From NCBI GenBank assembly GCA_019418195.1, contig DYCJ01000050.1:1-10298 (forward strand): a stretch of 10,298 bases of DNA, in the 5' to 3' direction. Source of the DNA: Clostridiales bacterium (GTDB lineage Bacteria; Bacillota; Clostridia; Lachnospirales; Lachnospiraceae). The position numbers and the translations under genes were made by a program. The first letter of the stretch is position 1; each line of letters begins with the position of its first letter. A model generated the notes under the pieces. It saw only the letters and a program-made list of their open reading frames with translations. It had not been told where the DNA came from and did not search any database. Shown here piece after piece: positions 1-6,639 of the stretch.

Positions 1-16
1 TTGCGACAGCTTTGAT

Positions 17-45
17 ATTCTATCAAATCCGTTTCGCTTTGTCAA
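17..45 (-). promoter_or_regulatory. Strong sigma-A promoter (proximal, P2) firing leftward out of the window
   Basis: On the minus strand TTGACA (40-45) and TAGAAT (17-22) are separated by exactly 17 bases. A TGA directly before TAGAAT gives an extended -10. The bases just upstream of the -35 (about 48-72) are runs of A on the minus strand, like an UP element. The expected start is near position 10, so the transcribed gene lies outside the window. The near-perfect boxes and the tandem partner at 99-128 suggest an rRNA or other stable-RNA operon; that identity is inference. Confidence 0.85.
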
Positions 46-98
46 GAACTTTTTTATTTTCTTTTGTTTTTTGCTGTCCCTCACGAGTCAGCTTAAAT

Positions 99-128
99 AT
101 AATAGCACTTATATTTACCATCTGTCAA
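99..128 (-). promoter_or_regulatory. Upstream tandem sigma-A promoter (P1) firing leftward
   Basis: On the minus strand TTGACA (123-128) and TATTAT (99-104) are separated by 18 bases, and TGC precedes the -10 (extended -10). It lies about 82 bases upstream of the 17-45 promoter and points the same way. A 7-bp inverted repeat (95-101 with 110-116) overlaps the -10 and spacer and could bind a protein or be chance. Apart from these two promoters and the tRNA terminator, I see no gene in bases 1-316. The short open frames there are AT-rich and have no ribosome binding site or recognisable protein. Confidence 0.8.
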
Positions 129-268
129 CCATTTTTTACAAGTTTTTCAACATTTCTCACGGAATATCTTTCAGTACTATATATGGTATTTTTACACGAT
201 ATTATCACACTATTTCCTTCAATTTTACGCTACCAAATTTTATCTGGTCTGCAGCATATTCATGGCAT

Positions 269-301
269 AAAAAAACTACTGAACAACTCCAGTAGTTTTT
301 T
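269..301 (-). terminator. Rho-independent terminator of the serine tRNA transcript
   Basis: A 12-bp stem pairs 270-281 with 290-301, a CTACTG/CAGTAG core flanked by A and T runs, around an 8-base loop. Read on the minus strand it ends in seven or more U. It starts 16 bases downstream of the mature end of the second tRNA. Because A runs also flank the other side, it could terminate transcription in both directions. Confidence 0.88.
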
Positions 302-316
302 ACGGATAATATCGAG

Positions 317-406
317 CGGAGAAGGAGGGATTTGAACCCTCGCGCCGCTACTAACGACCTACTCCCTTTCCAGGGGAGCCCCTTCGGCCAGCTTGGGTAC
401 TTCTCC
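317..406 (-). tRNA. tRNA-Ser (anticodon GGA)
   Basis: This 90-base class II tRNA has a GGAGAAG acceptor stem pairing with CTTCTCC and a G discriminator, which is typical of tRNA-Ser. The anticodon stem CTCCC/GGGAG encloses loop CTGGAAA, giving anticodon GGA, which reads UCC and UCU. The long variable arm is diagnostic of Ser or Leu, and the T arm is GAGGG/CCCTC with a TTCAAAT loop. CCA is not encoded: C-T-C follows the discriminator. Maturation therefore needs 3' trimming, classically by RNase Z, and CCA addition. It is second in a two-tRNA transcript, 42 bases after the other tRNA-Ser, and is followed by a terminator. Confidence 0.97.
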
Positions 407-421
407 AAAATGCCGATATGT

Positions 422-447
422 TTAAGAAATTCCCAGAAATTTCTTAA
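422..447 (-). repeat. Perfect 10-bp inverted repeat between the two serine tRNAs
   Basis: TTAAGAAATT at 422-431 is an exact reverse complement of 438-447, with a 6-base loop. It fills most of the 42-base spacer between the tRNAs. No U run follows it, so it is unlikely to be a terminator. In the tRNA precursor it would form a separate hairpin, perhaps setting the processing sites on either side; that role is inferred. Confidence 0.6.
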
Positions 448-448
448 G

Positions 449-534
449 CGGAGAGGGTGGGATTCGAACCCACGCGCCCTTTCGGACAAACGGTTTTCAA
501 GACCGCCTCGTTATGACCACTTCGATACCTCTCC
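449..534 (-). tRNA. tRNA-Ser (anticodon TGA)
   Basis: This 86-base class II tRNA has acceptor stem GGAGAGG/CCTCTCC and discriminator G. The anticodon loop CTTGAAA gives anticodon UGA, which reads UCA and by wobble other UCN codons. The variable arm GTCC/GGGC has a GAAA loop. The T arm is GTGGG/CCCAC with a TTCGAAT loop. CCA is not encoded. Positions 36-38 are AAA, the context used by MiaA for isopentenyl modification, rather than that of t6A. It is the first tRNA after the promoter at 617-646. Confidence 0.97.
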
Positions 535-616
535 ATAGCACGCCGTTTATACAACGCTTTTCAATTCATGCCGTCTGGATAATAATGTATTCACATTACT
601 CCGTGCGACGTGGACT

Positions 617-646
617 ATTCTATCACATATCCAAAATGCATGTCAA
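617..646 (-). promoter_or_regulatory. Promoter of the serine tRNA pair, overlapping the ispD stop codon
   Basis: On the minus strand TTGACA (641-646) and TAGAAT (617-622) are separated by 18 bases, and TGA precedes the -10 (extended -10). The start is expected near 610, leaving a leader of about 75 bases before the first tRNA. That leader holds a small hairpin (583-588 with 593-598). The TGA stop of ispD (643-645) lies inside the -35 hexamer. The -35 and extended -10 closely match the promoter at 17-45, so the two may be controlled alike. No terminator separates ispD from the tRNAs, so read-through is also possible. Confidence 0.85.
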
Positions 647-1344
647 GACTTTCTTTTCAAAAATACGTCTGCGATTTCAAGATCCTCTGGTGTTGTGATT
701 TTGATGTTCTCATAGGAACCGTAAAACAGCCGGATCGGATAACCGATCATCTGTTCCACCACCATGGCGTCATCCGTCACAGCGATCTGATCTTTCGCCA
801 TGAGCATAGCGTATGCTTTCCGTATAAGTGCTGTGTCAAACACCTGCGGCGTCTGCACAATCCAGACTCTGCTGCGGTCAGGCGTTTCTGCCACCACGTT
901 ATCAAGATCAGCAATCTTAACGGTATCTTTGGAGGGCATTCCCGCCACACATGCATGGTACTCTGAAACACATTCATACGCTCGATCTATCATTTCTCCA
1001 TCGACGAACGGACGCGCACCATCATGGATATATACATACCCGTCCTTCGTCTCCTGAAGTCCGTTCCATACAGAGTTATATCTCTCGGCACCTCCGGAAA
1101 TAATCTTGCATACTTTAGAAAACCCATATTTTTCTACAATCTCCTGCCGGCAGTATTCTTCTTCCCCGGCGCCACATACAAGAATAATCTCATCAATCTG
1201 TCGGGAATCTTCAAATGCACGCAGGGAATAATAAAGCACAGGTTTTCCTCCCATGAGCAGGTACTGCTTATGTACTTTTGTCCCCATCCGTTTCCCGCTT
1301 CCAGCCGCGAGCACCATGGCTGTACAATAGTTTTTCTTTTCCAT
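643..1344 (-). CDS. ispD: 2-C-methyl-D-erythritol 4-phosphate cytidylyltransferase
   Basis: IspD joins CTP and 2-C-methyl-D-erythritol 4-phosphate to make CDP-methylerythritol, the third step of the cytosolic MEP pathway to IPP and DMAPP. The 233-residue protein is a full-length family member. The N-terminal nucleotide loop AAGSGKRMG spans residues 13-21, with R19 and K26 (in HKQYL) matching the catalytic Arg20 and Lys27 of the E. coli enzyme. GGAERYNSV (84-92), HDGARPFV (107-114), DTVK (140-143), VQTPQVF (163-169) and the C-terminal KITTPEDL (215-222) are also typical. The ATG at 1344 is chosen because GGAG lies 8 bases before it. An in-frame start upstream would run into tsaD and has no such site. 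It follows tsaD by 40 bases and is probably in the same transcript. Its stop codon sits in the tRNA promoter. Confidence 0.95.
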   Translation of the reverse strand: MEKKNYCTAMVLAAGSGKRMGTKVHKQYLLMGGKPVLYYSLRAFEDSRQIDEIILVCGAGEEEYCRQEIVEKYGFSKVCKIISGGAERYNSVWNGLQETKDGYVYIHDGARPFVDGEMIDRAYECVSEYHACVAGMPSKDTVKIADLDNVVAETPDRSRVWIVQTPQVFDTALIRKAYAMLMAKDQIAVTDDAMVVEQMIGYPIRLFYGSYENIKITTPEDLEIADVFLKRKS

Positions 1345-1384
1345 TATATTTCTCCAATTTTTTATGCAGCATCCCGCAGTATTT

Positions 1385-2413
1385 TCACCGCTCTCCAAGC
1401 TTCAGATTCGGCACCGCATTAAGATCCCATCCGTGCCGCGTTCCCGCAAGATACTCATAAAACGCCGCAGCTCCGATCATGGCCGCATTGTCCGTGCAGT
1501 AGATTGGAGACGGATGATAAAACTTCACGCCTTTTTCCTCACACGCCTGTTTCATAGCCGCACGAAGGGCTGTGTTGGATGCCACGCCTCCGGCAATGGC
1601 AAATTTGTACATGCCGTAATCTCCCACTGCTTTCATTGAGTTCTCTACCAGCACTTCTACCACCGCTTTCTGGAAAGAAGCCGCGATATCCGCCGGGTCA
1701 AAACTCCCGCCTTTCATTTTACAGCCATTGATATAATTCAGCACTGCCGACTTCAGACCACTGAAGCTGAAGTCATACTCGGCGCCGTCAATATGTGCTT
1801 TCGGAAACTTTATAGCATCAGGATTTCCCTCTTTCGCGATACGGTCAATCTTAGGTCCGCCCGGATAGCCCAGTCCGATCGCACGCGCCACCTTATCGTA
1901 TGCTTCTCCTGCAGCGTCATCTCTTGTACGTCCGAGGATCTCATACTTGCCGTATTCCCGCACGCAGACCAGATGCGTATGTCCGCCTGATGCTACAAGG
2001 CACAGGAACGGCGGTTCCAGATCCGGATGCTCGATATAATTTGCAGAAATGTGTCCCTCGATATGGTGCACTCCGACAAGGGGCAGATTCCTTGCAAATG
2101 CGATAGCTTTCGCCTCTGCAACCCCTACCAGAAGAGCGCCCACCAGTCCGGGGCCGTAGGTCACGCCCACTACGTCAATATCATCCAGCGTCACATCTGC
2201 TTCTTTTAACGCCTCTTCGATGACCTGATTGATCTTCTCGATATGTTTCCTCGATGCGATCTCCGGGACCACTCCGCCATACAGCTTATGCAGGTCGATC
2301 TGGGATGAAATGATATTTGACAGCACCTCTCTGCCATTGTGAACGACCGCTGCCGCTGTCTCATCGCAGGAGCTCTCGATCGCAAGGATATTCAGATCTC
2401 TGATTTCTTTCAT
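1385..2413 (-). CDS. tsaD: tRNA N6-adenosine threonylcarbamoyltransferase TsaD (Kae1/YgjD family)
   Basis: TsaD is the catalytic subunit that, with TsaB and TsaE, transfers the threonylcarbamoyl group from threonylcarbamoyl-AMP to A37 of ANN-decoding tRNAs. The 342-residue protein starts with the ASKHA-fold phosphate loop IESSCDET (12-19). The HIEGH motif (117-121) supplies the metal ligands H117 and H121, and the late DNAAM motif carries the third ligand, an Asp. ASGGHT (141-146), the AYDKVAR segment and the FSFSGLKSA segment are all family hallmarks. The start is the ATG at 2413, with AGAGG 6 bases upstream overlapping the rnz stop codon. A TTG 21 bases earlier is in frame but would overlap rnz. 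Only 10 bases separate it from rnz, so the two are translationally close and co-transcribed. Confidence 0.96.
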   Translation of the reverse strand: MKEIRDLNILAIESSCDETAAAVVHNGREVLSNIISSQIDLHKLYGGVVPEIASRKHIEKINQVIEEALKEADVTLDDIDVVGVTYGPGLVGALLVGVAEAKAIAFARNLPLVGVHHIEGHISANYIEHPDLEPPFLCLVASGGHTHLVCVREYGKYEILGRTRDDAAGEAYDKVARAIGLGYPGGPKIDRIAKEGNPDAIKFPKAHIDGAEYDFSFSGLKSAVLNYINGCKMKGGSFDPADIAASFQKAVVEVLVENSMKAVGDYGMYKFAIAGGVASNTALRAAMKQACEEKGVKFYHPSPIYCTDNAAMIGAAAFYEYLAGTRHGWDLNAVPNLKLGER

Positions 2414-2423
2414 GTCACGCCTC

Positions 2424-3332
2424 TCAATCTTCAAACATCAGTTCCGCCGACATTCCGTCTTTTCCCGCTTTTGCTTCCGGGAATATTTTCCGCACATCGT
2501 CCATATACGGCTCCGGCCTTGTCAGGGACGGACTGTAATGTGTCAGCCACATTTCTTTTACCTGGGCCGTACGGGCAAGGTCTGCTGCTTCGTAAAACGT
2601 CATATGCTTATACTCTGACGCTTTTGCAGCTTTATCTTTCTCGCCGTACATGCCCTCGCAGATAAACAGATCCGACTCCTCTGCATTCCGCCGGATAGAC
2701 TCTGTGGGACGTGTGTCTGTCGTATATGTCAATTTTATACCCTTCCGGGGAGGACCTAATACCATATCCGGAGTGAAATGCCCGTCTTCGTTGTCAATCG
2801 TCTCTCCGCCCTGCAGACGGCTCCAGTATTTCAGCGGGATATCCTGTTCTTTTGCCTTTGCGGCATCGAACTTTCCCGCCCGGTCGATTTCCATAGTATA
2901 CCCGTAGCAGAGTACATTGTGATTGACGCGGAACGCTTTGACTCGGTAACCGTTCAGCTCAAACGTCTGCTCCGCTCCCTGGATTTCTCTATAAATGATC
3001 GGAAACGGAAGTTCCGGTGCGATCACACGAAGGCTGCCCACGACACGCTCCAGCCCTTTTGGTCCGATCATGGTCAGGGGTTCGGTCCGATCCGCATTTC
3101 CCATGGTAAGGAGCAGGCCCGGAAGACCGCTGATATGATCCCCGTGATAATGGGTAAAACAGATCACATCGATCGGTTTGAAACTCCATCCTTTTTCTTT
3201 TATCGCGATCTGGGTGCCCTCACCGCAGTCGATAAGCAGGCTGCTGCCATTGAAACGGGTCATCAGTGCTGTGAGATAGCGATAAGGGAGCGGCATCATG
3301 CCTCCGCACCCCAGCAAACAAACATCTAACAT
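2424..3332 (-). CDS. rnz: Ribonuclease Z (tRNA 3'-processing endonuclease, ElaC/RNase Z family)
   Basis: RNase Z is a zinc-dependent metallo-beta-lactamase-fold endonuclease that cuts tRNA precursors 3' of the discriminator base when no CCA is encoded. The 302-residue length matches the short bacterial form. The zinc-binding THYHGDH motif lies at residues 60-66, with the N-terminal [10 protein letters not shown] strand (32-41) before it. Later motifs are [18 protein letters not shown] (the bridging Asp), KHMTFYEAA and LTHYSPS, each supplying expected zinc or active-site residues. The start at 3332 has GAGG 6 bases upstream. It lies 14 bases after the small CxxC gene and 10 bases before tsaD. 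Both tRNAs at the end of this block lack CCA and are suitable substrates, although the enzyme acts genome-wide. A related phosphodiesterase activity cannot be excluded from sequence. Confidence 0.9.
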   Translation of the reverse strand: MLDVCLLGCGGMMPLPYRYLTALMTRFNGSSLLIDCGEGTQIAIKEKGWSFKPIDVICFTHYHGDHISGLPGLLLTMGNADRTEPLTMIGPKGLERVVGSLRVIAPELPFPIIYREIQGAEQTFELNGYRVKAFRVNHNVLCYGYTMEIDRAGKFDAAKAKEQDIPLKYWSRLQGGETIDNEDGHFTPDMVLGPPRKGIKLTYTTDTRPTESIRRNAEESDLFICEGMYGEKDKAAKASEYKHMTFYEAADLARTAQVKEMWLTHYSPSLTRPEPYMDDVRKIFPEAKAGKDGMSAELMFED

Positions 3333-3346
3333 ATATTTCCTCTGTC

Positions 3347-3580
3347 TTATTCCTCTATATCTGCAGGCAGCCGAAAGGAAGAGAGAAGCTTGTCATAGCA
3401 CGACTCGCACAGATCGAAGCTGTGTTTCTCTCCGTCTTTGTCCGAAAAATATCCCCACGTATAATCCACACTAAAAACTCCTTCTCTGGGGGTTCCGTCT
3501 ACGACTCTGATTTCTTTCCCGCACTGATTGCAGACGATCTTATTTATTTCTATTGTTTCTTTTAATTGATACTGGCGCAT
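3347..3580 (-). CDS. Small two-CxxC (zinc-ribbon-like) protein of unknown function
   Basis: This 77-residue protein has two knuckles, CNQC (C17, C20) and CESC (C58, C61), separated by 37 residues, and probably folds around one zinc ion. Between them lies an aromatic segment, YTWGYFSDKDGEKHSFDLC (40-58), followed by CYDKLLSSFRLP. I recall similar short proteins in many gut Bacillota without an assigned function, so none is claimed here. It is a real gene: AGGAGG sits 7 bases before the ATG, and the gene is packed 14 bases upstream of rnz. It opens the rnz-tsaD-ispD run after a 130-base gap that may hold a weak promoter. It could be an RNA- or nucleotide-binding accessory, but the sequence does not show this. 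Confidence 0.82.
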   Translation of the reverse strand: MRQYQLKETIEINKIVCNQCGKEIRVVDGTPREGVFSVDYTWGYFSDKDGEKHSFDLCESCYDKLLSSFRLPADIEE

Positions 3581-3662
3581 ACAATCTCCTCCTGTGTCTC
3601 TGTCTGTCCGGCCGGAATCGTCGGACGGCAGTAAACAGTTTTTTGTTTTTTGCTACGCCTAC

Positions 3663-3691
3663 AGTATATCGAATCGGCACATCGATTGATA
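3663..3691 (-). promoter_or_regulatory. Possible weak promoter for the small CxxC gene, rnz, tsaD and ispD
   Basis: The 130-base gap 3581-3710 is the only sizeable break within the long run of genes. It has a good TATACT -10 on the minus strand (3663-3668) but only a poor -35 (TATCAA, 3686-3691) at 17 bases. The leader it would make is about 75 bases and contains a GTCCG/CGGAC hairpin (3606-3610 with 3622-3626). I see no T run that would make a terminator for the gene before it. A second start point here is therefore plausible but not firm. Confidence 0.3.
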
Positions 3692-3710
3692 GTGGAAACT
3701 GCTGCCGCTG

Positions 3711-4907
3711 TTATGCATTGATTTCCAGCTGTCTGCTCATGAGGATCGCATCTTCTGCCGGGTTTTCATAAAAGCGCTGACGGATACCGTCCTCTTTAAA
3801 TCCAGTGCTCGTATAGAGCGCTCTCGCCGCGCCGTTGCCGGAGCGCACATCCAGAAGAATCTTCTTGATCCCCTCTGATCCGCAGACTGACTCCAGTTTG
3901 GCAAGCAGCGCACGGGCTGCCCCCTGCCGCTGCAGTTCTTTTACGACTGCGATCCGGGCGATCTCGGCCTCGTCCGCCGCCGTGTATGCAAGGAGATATC
4001 CTGCCGTACGTCCTGCCTTTTCCGCGATCAGGCAGATCGTGTTTGTCTGTTCCAGAGTCTCCAGAATCGATTTTTCACTCCACGCGTCCGGAAACAGTTG
4101 ATGCTCCATCTCTGCCACCGCAGCGCCATCTTCCATCGTCATCCTGCGCACCTTCGGGACTGCATTCTTCTCCCGTTCCGCTCTCTCACGCTCAGCCTGC
4201 GATTTTCTCAGATACTCGGGCTTAAACTCGGCGGCCGCCTCGTACCTGCCCGCCTCATAATAGCGGATCCCGAGGGCTCCTACTGCCGCTGCTCTCTGCC
4301 GGTTCATAAAGGACGGAGCAAATGAATATGGCACTTTGAGCCCTTCTGCCAGCATTTCCTTATACACGGGCACGCCATCTCCCAGAAATACAACCCGTCT
4401 CCTGTAAACATTCAGATGACGAATCAATTCCTCCACCGGAACTGCCATCTGCATCCTGAGTACCTGAAACACGGGTTCATCATACAAGCTGCCATCGTCA
4501 TTTTCCTCCCTTTTCTTATGGGAAAATGAATAGAGTCCGGTATATACCTGCTTTCTCCGTGCGTCCATGATCGGGCATATGATATCCTCACATCCATACA
4601 GGCTGTAAGCCATGGCGTCCACCGTAGGCACATGGATGAGCGGCTTGTCCAAAGCAAGGCCCAGCCCCTTGGCCGTAGCAGAGCCGATCCTCAGCCCGGT
4701 AAATGATCCCGGTCCTCCTGCCACTGCAATGGCATCGATTTCTTTCAGATCTGCATCGACCATTCTTACCATTTCATCGATCATGGGAAGCAGTGTCTGC
4801 GAATGTGTCTTTTTATAATTTGTCGTATATTCAGCGATCGTCTGGTCATCCTCCACGATCGCCACCGTAGCTGTCAGCCCTGAGCTGTCTATCGCCAATA
4901 CTCTCAT
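3711..4907 (-). CDS. tsaB: TsaB-RimI fusion: t6A complex dimerisation subunit joined to a ribosomal-protein-alanine N-acetyltransferase
   Basis: The 398-residue protein carries two domains. Residues 1 to about 240 are TsaB, the inactive TsaD paralogue that dimerises with TsaD in the t6A complex. Evidence is MRVLAIDSS (1-9), the GGPGSFTGLRIG signature (64-75) and the closing KPEYLRKSQAE segment. A charged linker of about 10 residues follows. Residues 250-398 are a RimI-type GNAT acetyltransferase with the acetyl-CoA loop QRQGAA (326-331), the NGAARALYTSTGF helix-turn and a tyrosine (Y380) before NPAEDAILM, near where RimI has its catalytic Tyr. RimI classically acetylates the N-terminal Ala of ribosomal protein S18. 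In many bacteria these are separate neighbouring genes. The reading frame is continuous, with no sign of a sequencing frameshift. The ribosome binding site is weak (GCGGGA before the ATG), unlike its neighbours, and there is a 51-base gap after tsaE. Confidence 0.93.
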   Translation of the reverse strand: MRVLAIDSSGLTATVAIVEDDQTIAEYTTNYKKTHSQTLLPMIDEMVRMVDADLKEIDAIAVAGGPGSFTGLRIGSATAKGLGLALDKPLIHVPTVDAMAYSLYGCEDIICPIMDARRKQVYTGLYSFSHKKREENDDGSLYDEPVFQVLRMQMAVPVEELIRHLNVYRRRVVFLGDGVPVYKEMLAEGLKVPYSFAPSFMNRQRAAAVGALGIRYYEAGRYEAAAEFKPEYLRKSQAERERAEREKNAVPKVRRMTMEDGAAVAEMEHQLFPDAWSEKSILETLEQTNTICLIAEKAGRTAGYLLAYTAADEAEIARIAVVKELQRQGAARALLAKLESVCGSEGIKKILLDVRSGNGAARALYTSTGFKEDGIRQRFYENPAEDAILMSRQLEINA

Positions 4908-4958
4908 AATCTGTCCCGCTTTCTGTAATCTCGTTTTCTACATGGTCTGCAAAGCAGC

Positions 4959-5393
4959 TTACTGCGAATCCGATTCGCTTATTGTAATCTTCCGGTAGTC
5001 AAATCCCTGTTCCAGATCCTTCTCGATCAGAATATCCGTCCGTTTCTCCGGAAGAATTTCTTCTATGAGGTTCGCCCACTCGATCAGGGAAACACCGTCT
5101 CCCATGATGTAGTCCTCGAACCCGACTTCTTCCATCTCCTCCACGTCACCGATCCGGTACACATCGAAATGATAGAAAGGAAGTCTCCCCTCCTCATAGA
5201 CCTGTACGATCGTAAATGTCGGACTGTTGACCGGCTCCTCGATCCCGAGTCCCTTTGCCAGCCCCTGCGTAAAGACAGTTTTCCCCACGCCAAGATCCCC
5301 GGTCAGGGTAAACACCTGTCCGGGAATCGCATGTTCTCCAAGTTTTTTTCCTACATTAAATGTTTCTTCAGGACTTCTCGTCTCCAATACCAT
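4959..5393 (-). CDS. tsaE: tRNA threonylcarbamoyladenosine biosynthesis ATPase TsaE
   Basis: TsaE is the small P-loop ATPase that resets the TsaB-TsaD complex during t6A synthesis. The 144-residue protein has the Walker A loop GDLGVGKT (32-39) followed by FTQGLAKGLG, then SPTFTIVQVYE, HFDVYRI and LIEWANLIEEILPE, all typical of the family. The ATG at 5393 is chosen because AGAGG lies 8 bases upstream and the protein then begins at the family's usual place. The open frame continues 31 codons further upstream, but that part overlaps the end of the AICAR transformylase gene and does not resemble TsaE. It sits 35 bases after that gene and 51 before tsaB-rimI, so it is almost certainly in the same transcript. 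Confidence 0.95.
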   Translation of the reverse strand: MVLETRSPEETFNVGKKLGEHAIPGQVFTLTGDLGVGKTVFTQGLAKGLGIEEPVNSPTFTIVQVYEEGRLPFYHFDVYRIGDVEEMEEVGFEDYIMGDGVSLIEWANLIEEILPEKRTDILIEKDLEQGFDYRKITISESDSQ

Positions 5394-5428
5394 AAAGACA
5401 TCCTCTTTCTTCTGCACCGCAGCTTCAA

Positions 5429-6607
5429 TTAGTGGTGGAACAGGCGGATACCTGTAAATGCCATGACCATGCCGTACTTGTTGCATGTATCGATGACATT
5501 ATCGTCTCTGACAGAACCGCCCGGCTGCGCGATGTATTTCACGCCACTCTTATGTGCGCGCTCGATGTTATCCCCGAACGGGAAGAATGCATCGGAACCG
5601 AGAGCCACATCTGTCAGCTTATCAAGCCACGCTCTCTTCTCCTCGCGCGTAAATACTTCCGGCTTCTCTGTGAAGATATTCTCCCATGCGCCGTCCGCGA
5701 GCACGTCCATGTACTCCTCGCCAATATACAGATCAATGGCATTATCCCTGTCCGCACGTTTGATTCCGTCCTTAAACGGCAGTTCCATTACTTTCGGGCA
5801 CTGTCTGAGCCACCAGTTGTCAGCCTTCTGTCCGGCAAGGCGTGTACAGTGGATACGGGACTGCTGACCCGCGCCGATACCGATCGCCTGTCCGTCTTTT
5901 ACATAGCAGACTGAGTTGGACTGTGTGTATTTCAGAGTGATCATAGAGATAGCCAGATCCACTTTTGCCGCATCTGTCAGTTCTTTATTATCCGTCACCA
6001 CATTGGAGAAGAAATCTTTGTCGATATTGAGTTCATTTCTTCCCTGCTCAAACGTGATGCCGTACACTTCCTTATGCTCCAGAGCCGCCGGCACGTAATC
6101 CGGATCGATCTGGATCACATTGTAGTTTCCTTTTTTCTTCTGTTTCAGGATTTCCAGTGCCTCCGGCTCATAACCCGGCGCGATCACACCATCGGACACT
6201 TCTCTCTTGATGAGTCTTGCCGTGTCCACATCACAGACATCGGACAGTGCGATAAAATCTCCGAAAGAAGACATTCTGTCCGCGCCTCTTGCTCTCGCAT
6301 ATGCACTGGCAAGCGGTGAGAGTTCACCGAGATCATCTACCCAGTAGATCTTTGCAAGCGTCTCTGTCAGAGGAAGACCTACCGCTGCGCCTGCCGGGGA
6401 AACGTGTTTAAATGAGGTGGCTGCCGGAAGTCCGGTCGCTTTCTTAAGCTCGGATACAAGCTGCCAGCCATTGAACGCGTCGAGGAAATTAATATATCCC
6501 GGGCGTCCGCACAGCACTGTGATCGGCAGTTCGCTTCCGTCACTCATATAGATCTTTGACGGTTTCTGATTCGGGTTACATCCATATTTCAGTTCTAATT
6601 CTTTCAT
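5429..6607 (-). CDS. Stand-alone AICAR transformylase (phosphoribosylaminoimidazolecarboxamide formyltransferase)
   Basis: This enzyme transfers a formyl group from 10-formyltetrahydrofolate to AICAR, making FAICAR, the penultimate step of purine synthesis. The 392-residue protein matches only the transformylase half of bifunctional PurH; the N-terminal cyclohydrolase (MGS-like) domain is absent. Family motifs are KYGCNPNQ (7-14), [11 protein letters not shown] (65-75) with the catalytic Lys67-His68 pair, a [13 protein letters not shown] segment, [10 protein letters not shown] and the C-terminal AQPGGSVRD. The ATG at 6607 is preceded by AAGGAG at 11 bases. An in-frame GTG at 6643 overlaps the preceding stop codon but has no ribosome binding site. 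The missing cyclohydrolase step is supplied by the gene 32 bases upstream. The split is intact and the protein full length, so this is not a truncated purH. Confidence 0.92.
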   Translation of the reverse strand: MKELELKYGCNPNQKPSKIYMSDGSELPITVLCGRPGYINFLDAFNGWQLVSELKKATGLPAATSFKHVSPAGAAVGLPLTETLAKIYWVDDLGELSPLASAYARARGADRMSSFGDFIALSDVCDVDTARLIKREVSDGVIAPGYEPEALEILKQKKKGNYNVIQIDPDYVPAALEHKEVYGITFEQGRNELNIDKDFFSNVVTDNKELTDAAKVDLAISMITLKYTQSNSVCYVKDGQAIGIGAGQQSRIHCTRLAGQKADNWWLRQCPKVMELPFKDGIKRADRDNAIDLYIGEEYMDVLADGAWENIFTEKPEVFTREEKRAWLDKLTDVALGSDAFFPFGDNIERAHKSGVKYIAQPGGSVRDDNVIDTCNKYGMVMAFTGIRLFHH

Positions 6608-6639
6608 TTTTTCATCCGCTCCTTTATGCTTTCTCACGA

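Noticed and set aside
3606..3626. GTCCG/CGGAC hairpin as a terminator after tsaB-rimI
   Set aside because: The stem is only 5 bp with a long loop and no T run follows on the minus strand. It lies in the leader of the next gene instead.
5394..5486. Upstream extension of TsaE
   Set aside because: It overlaps the AICAR transformylase 3' end. The family-like protein begins at the ATG at 5393, which has its own AGAGG site.
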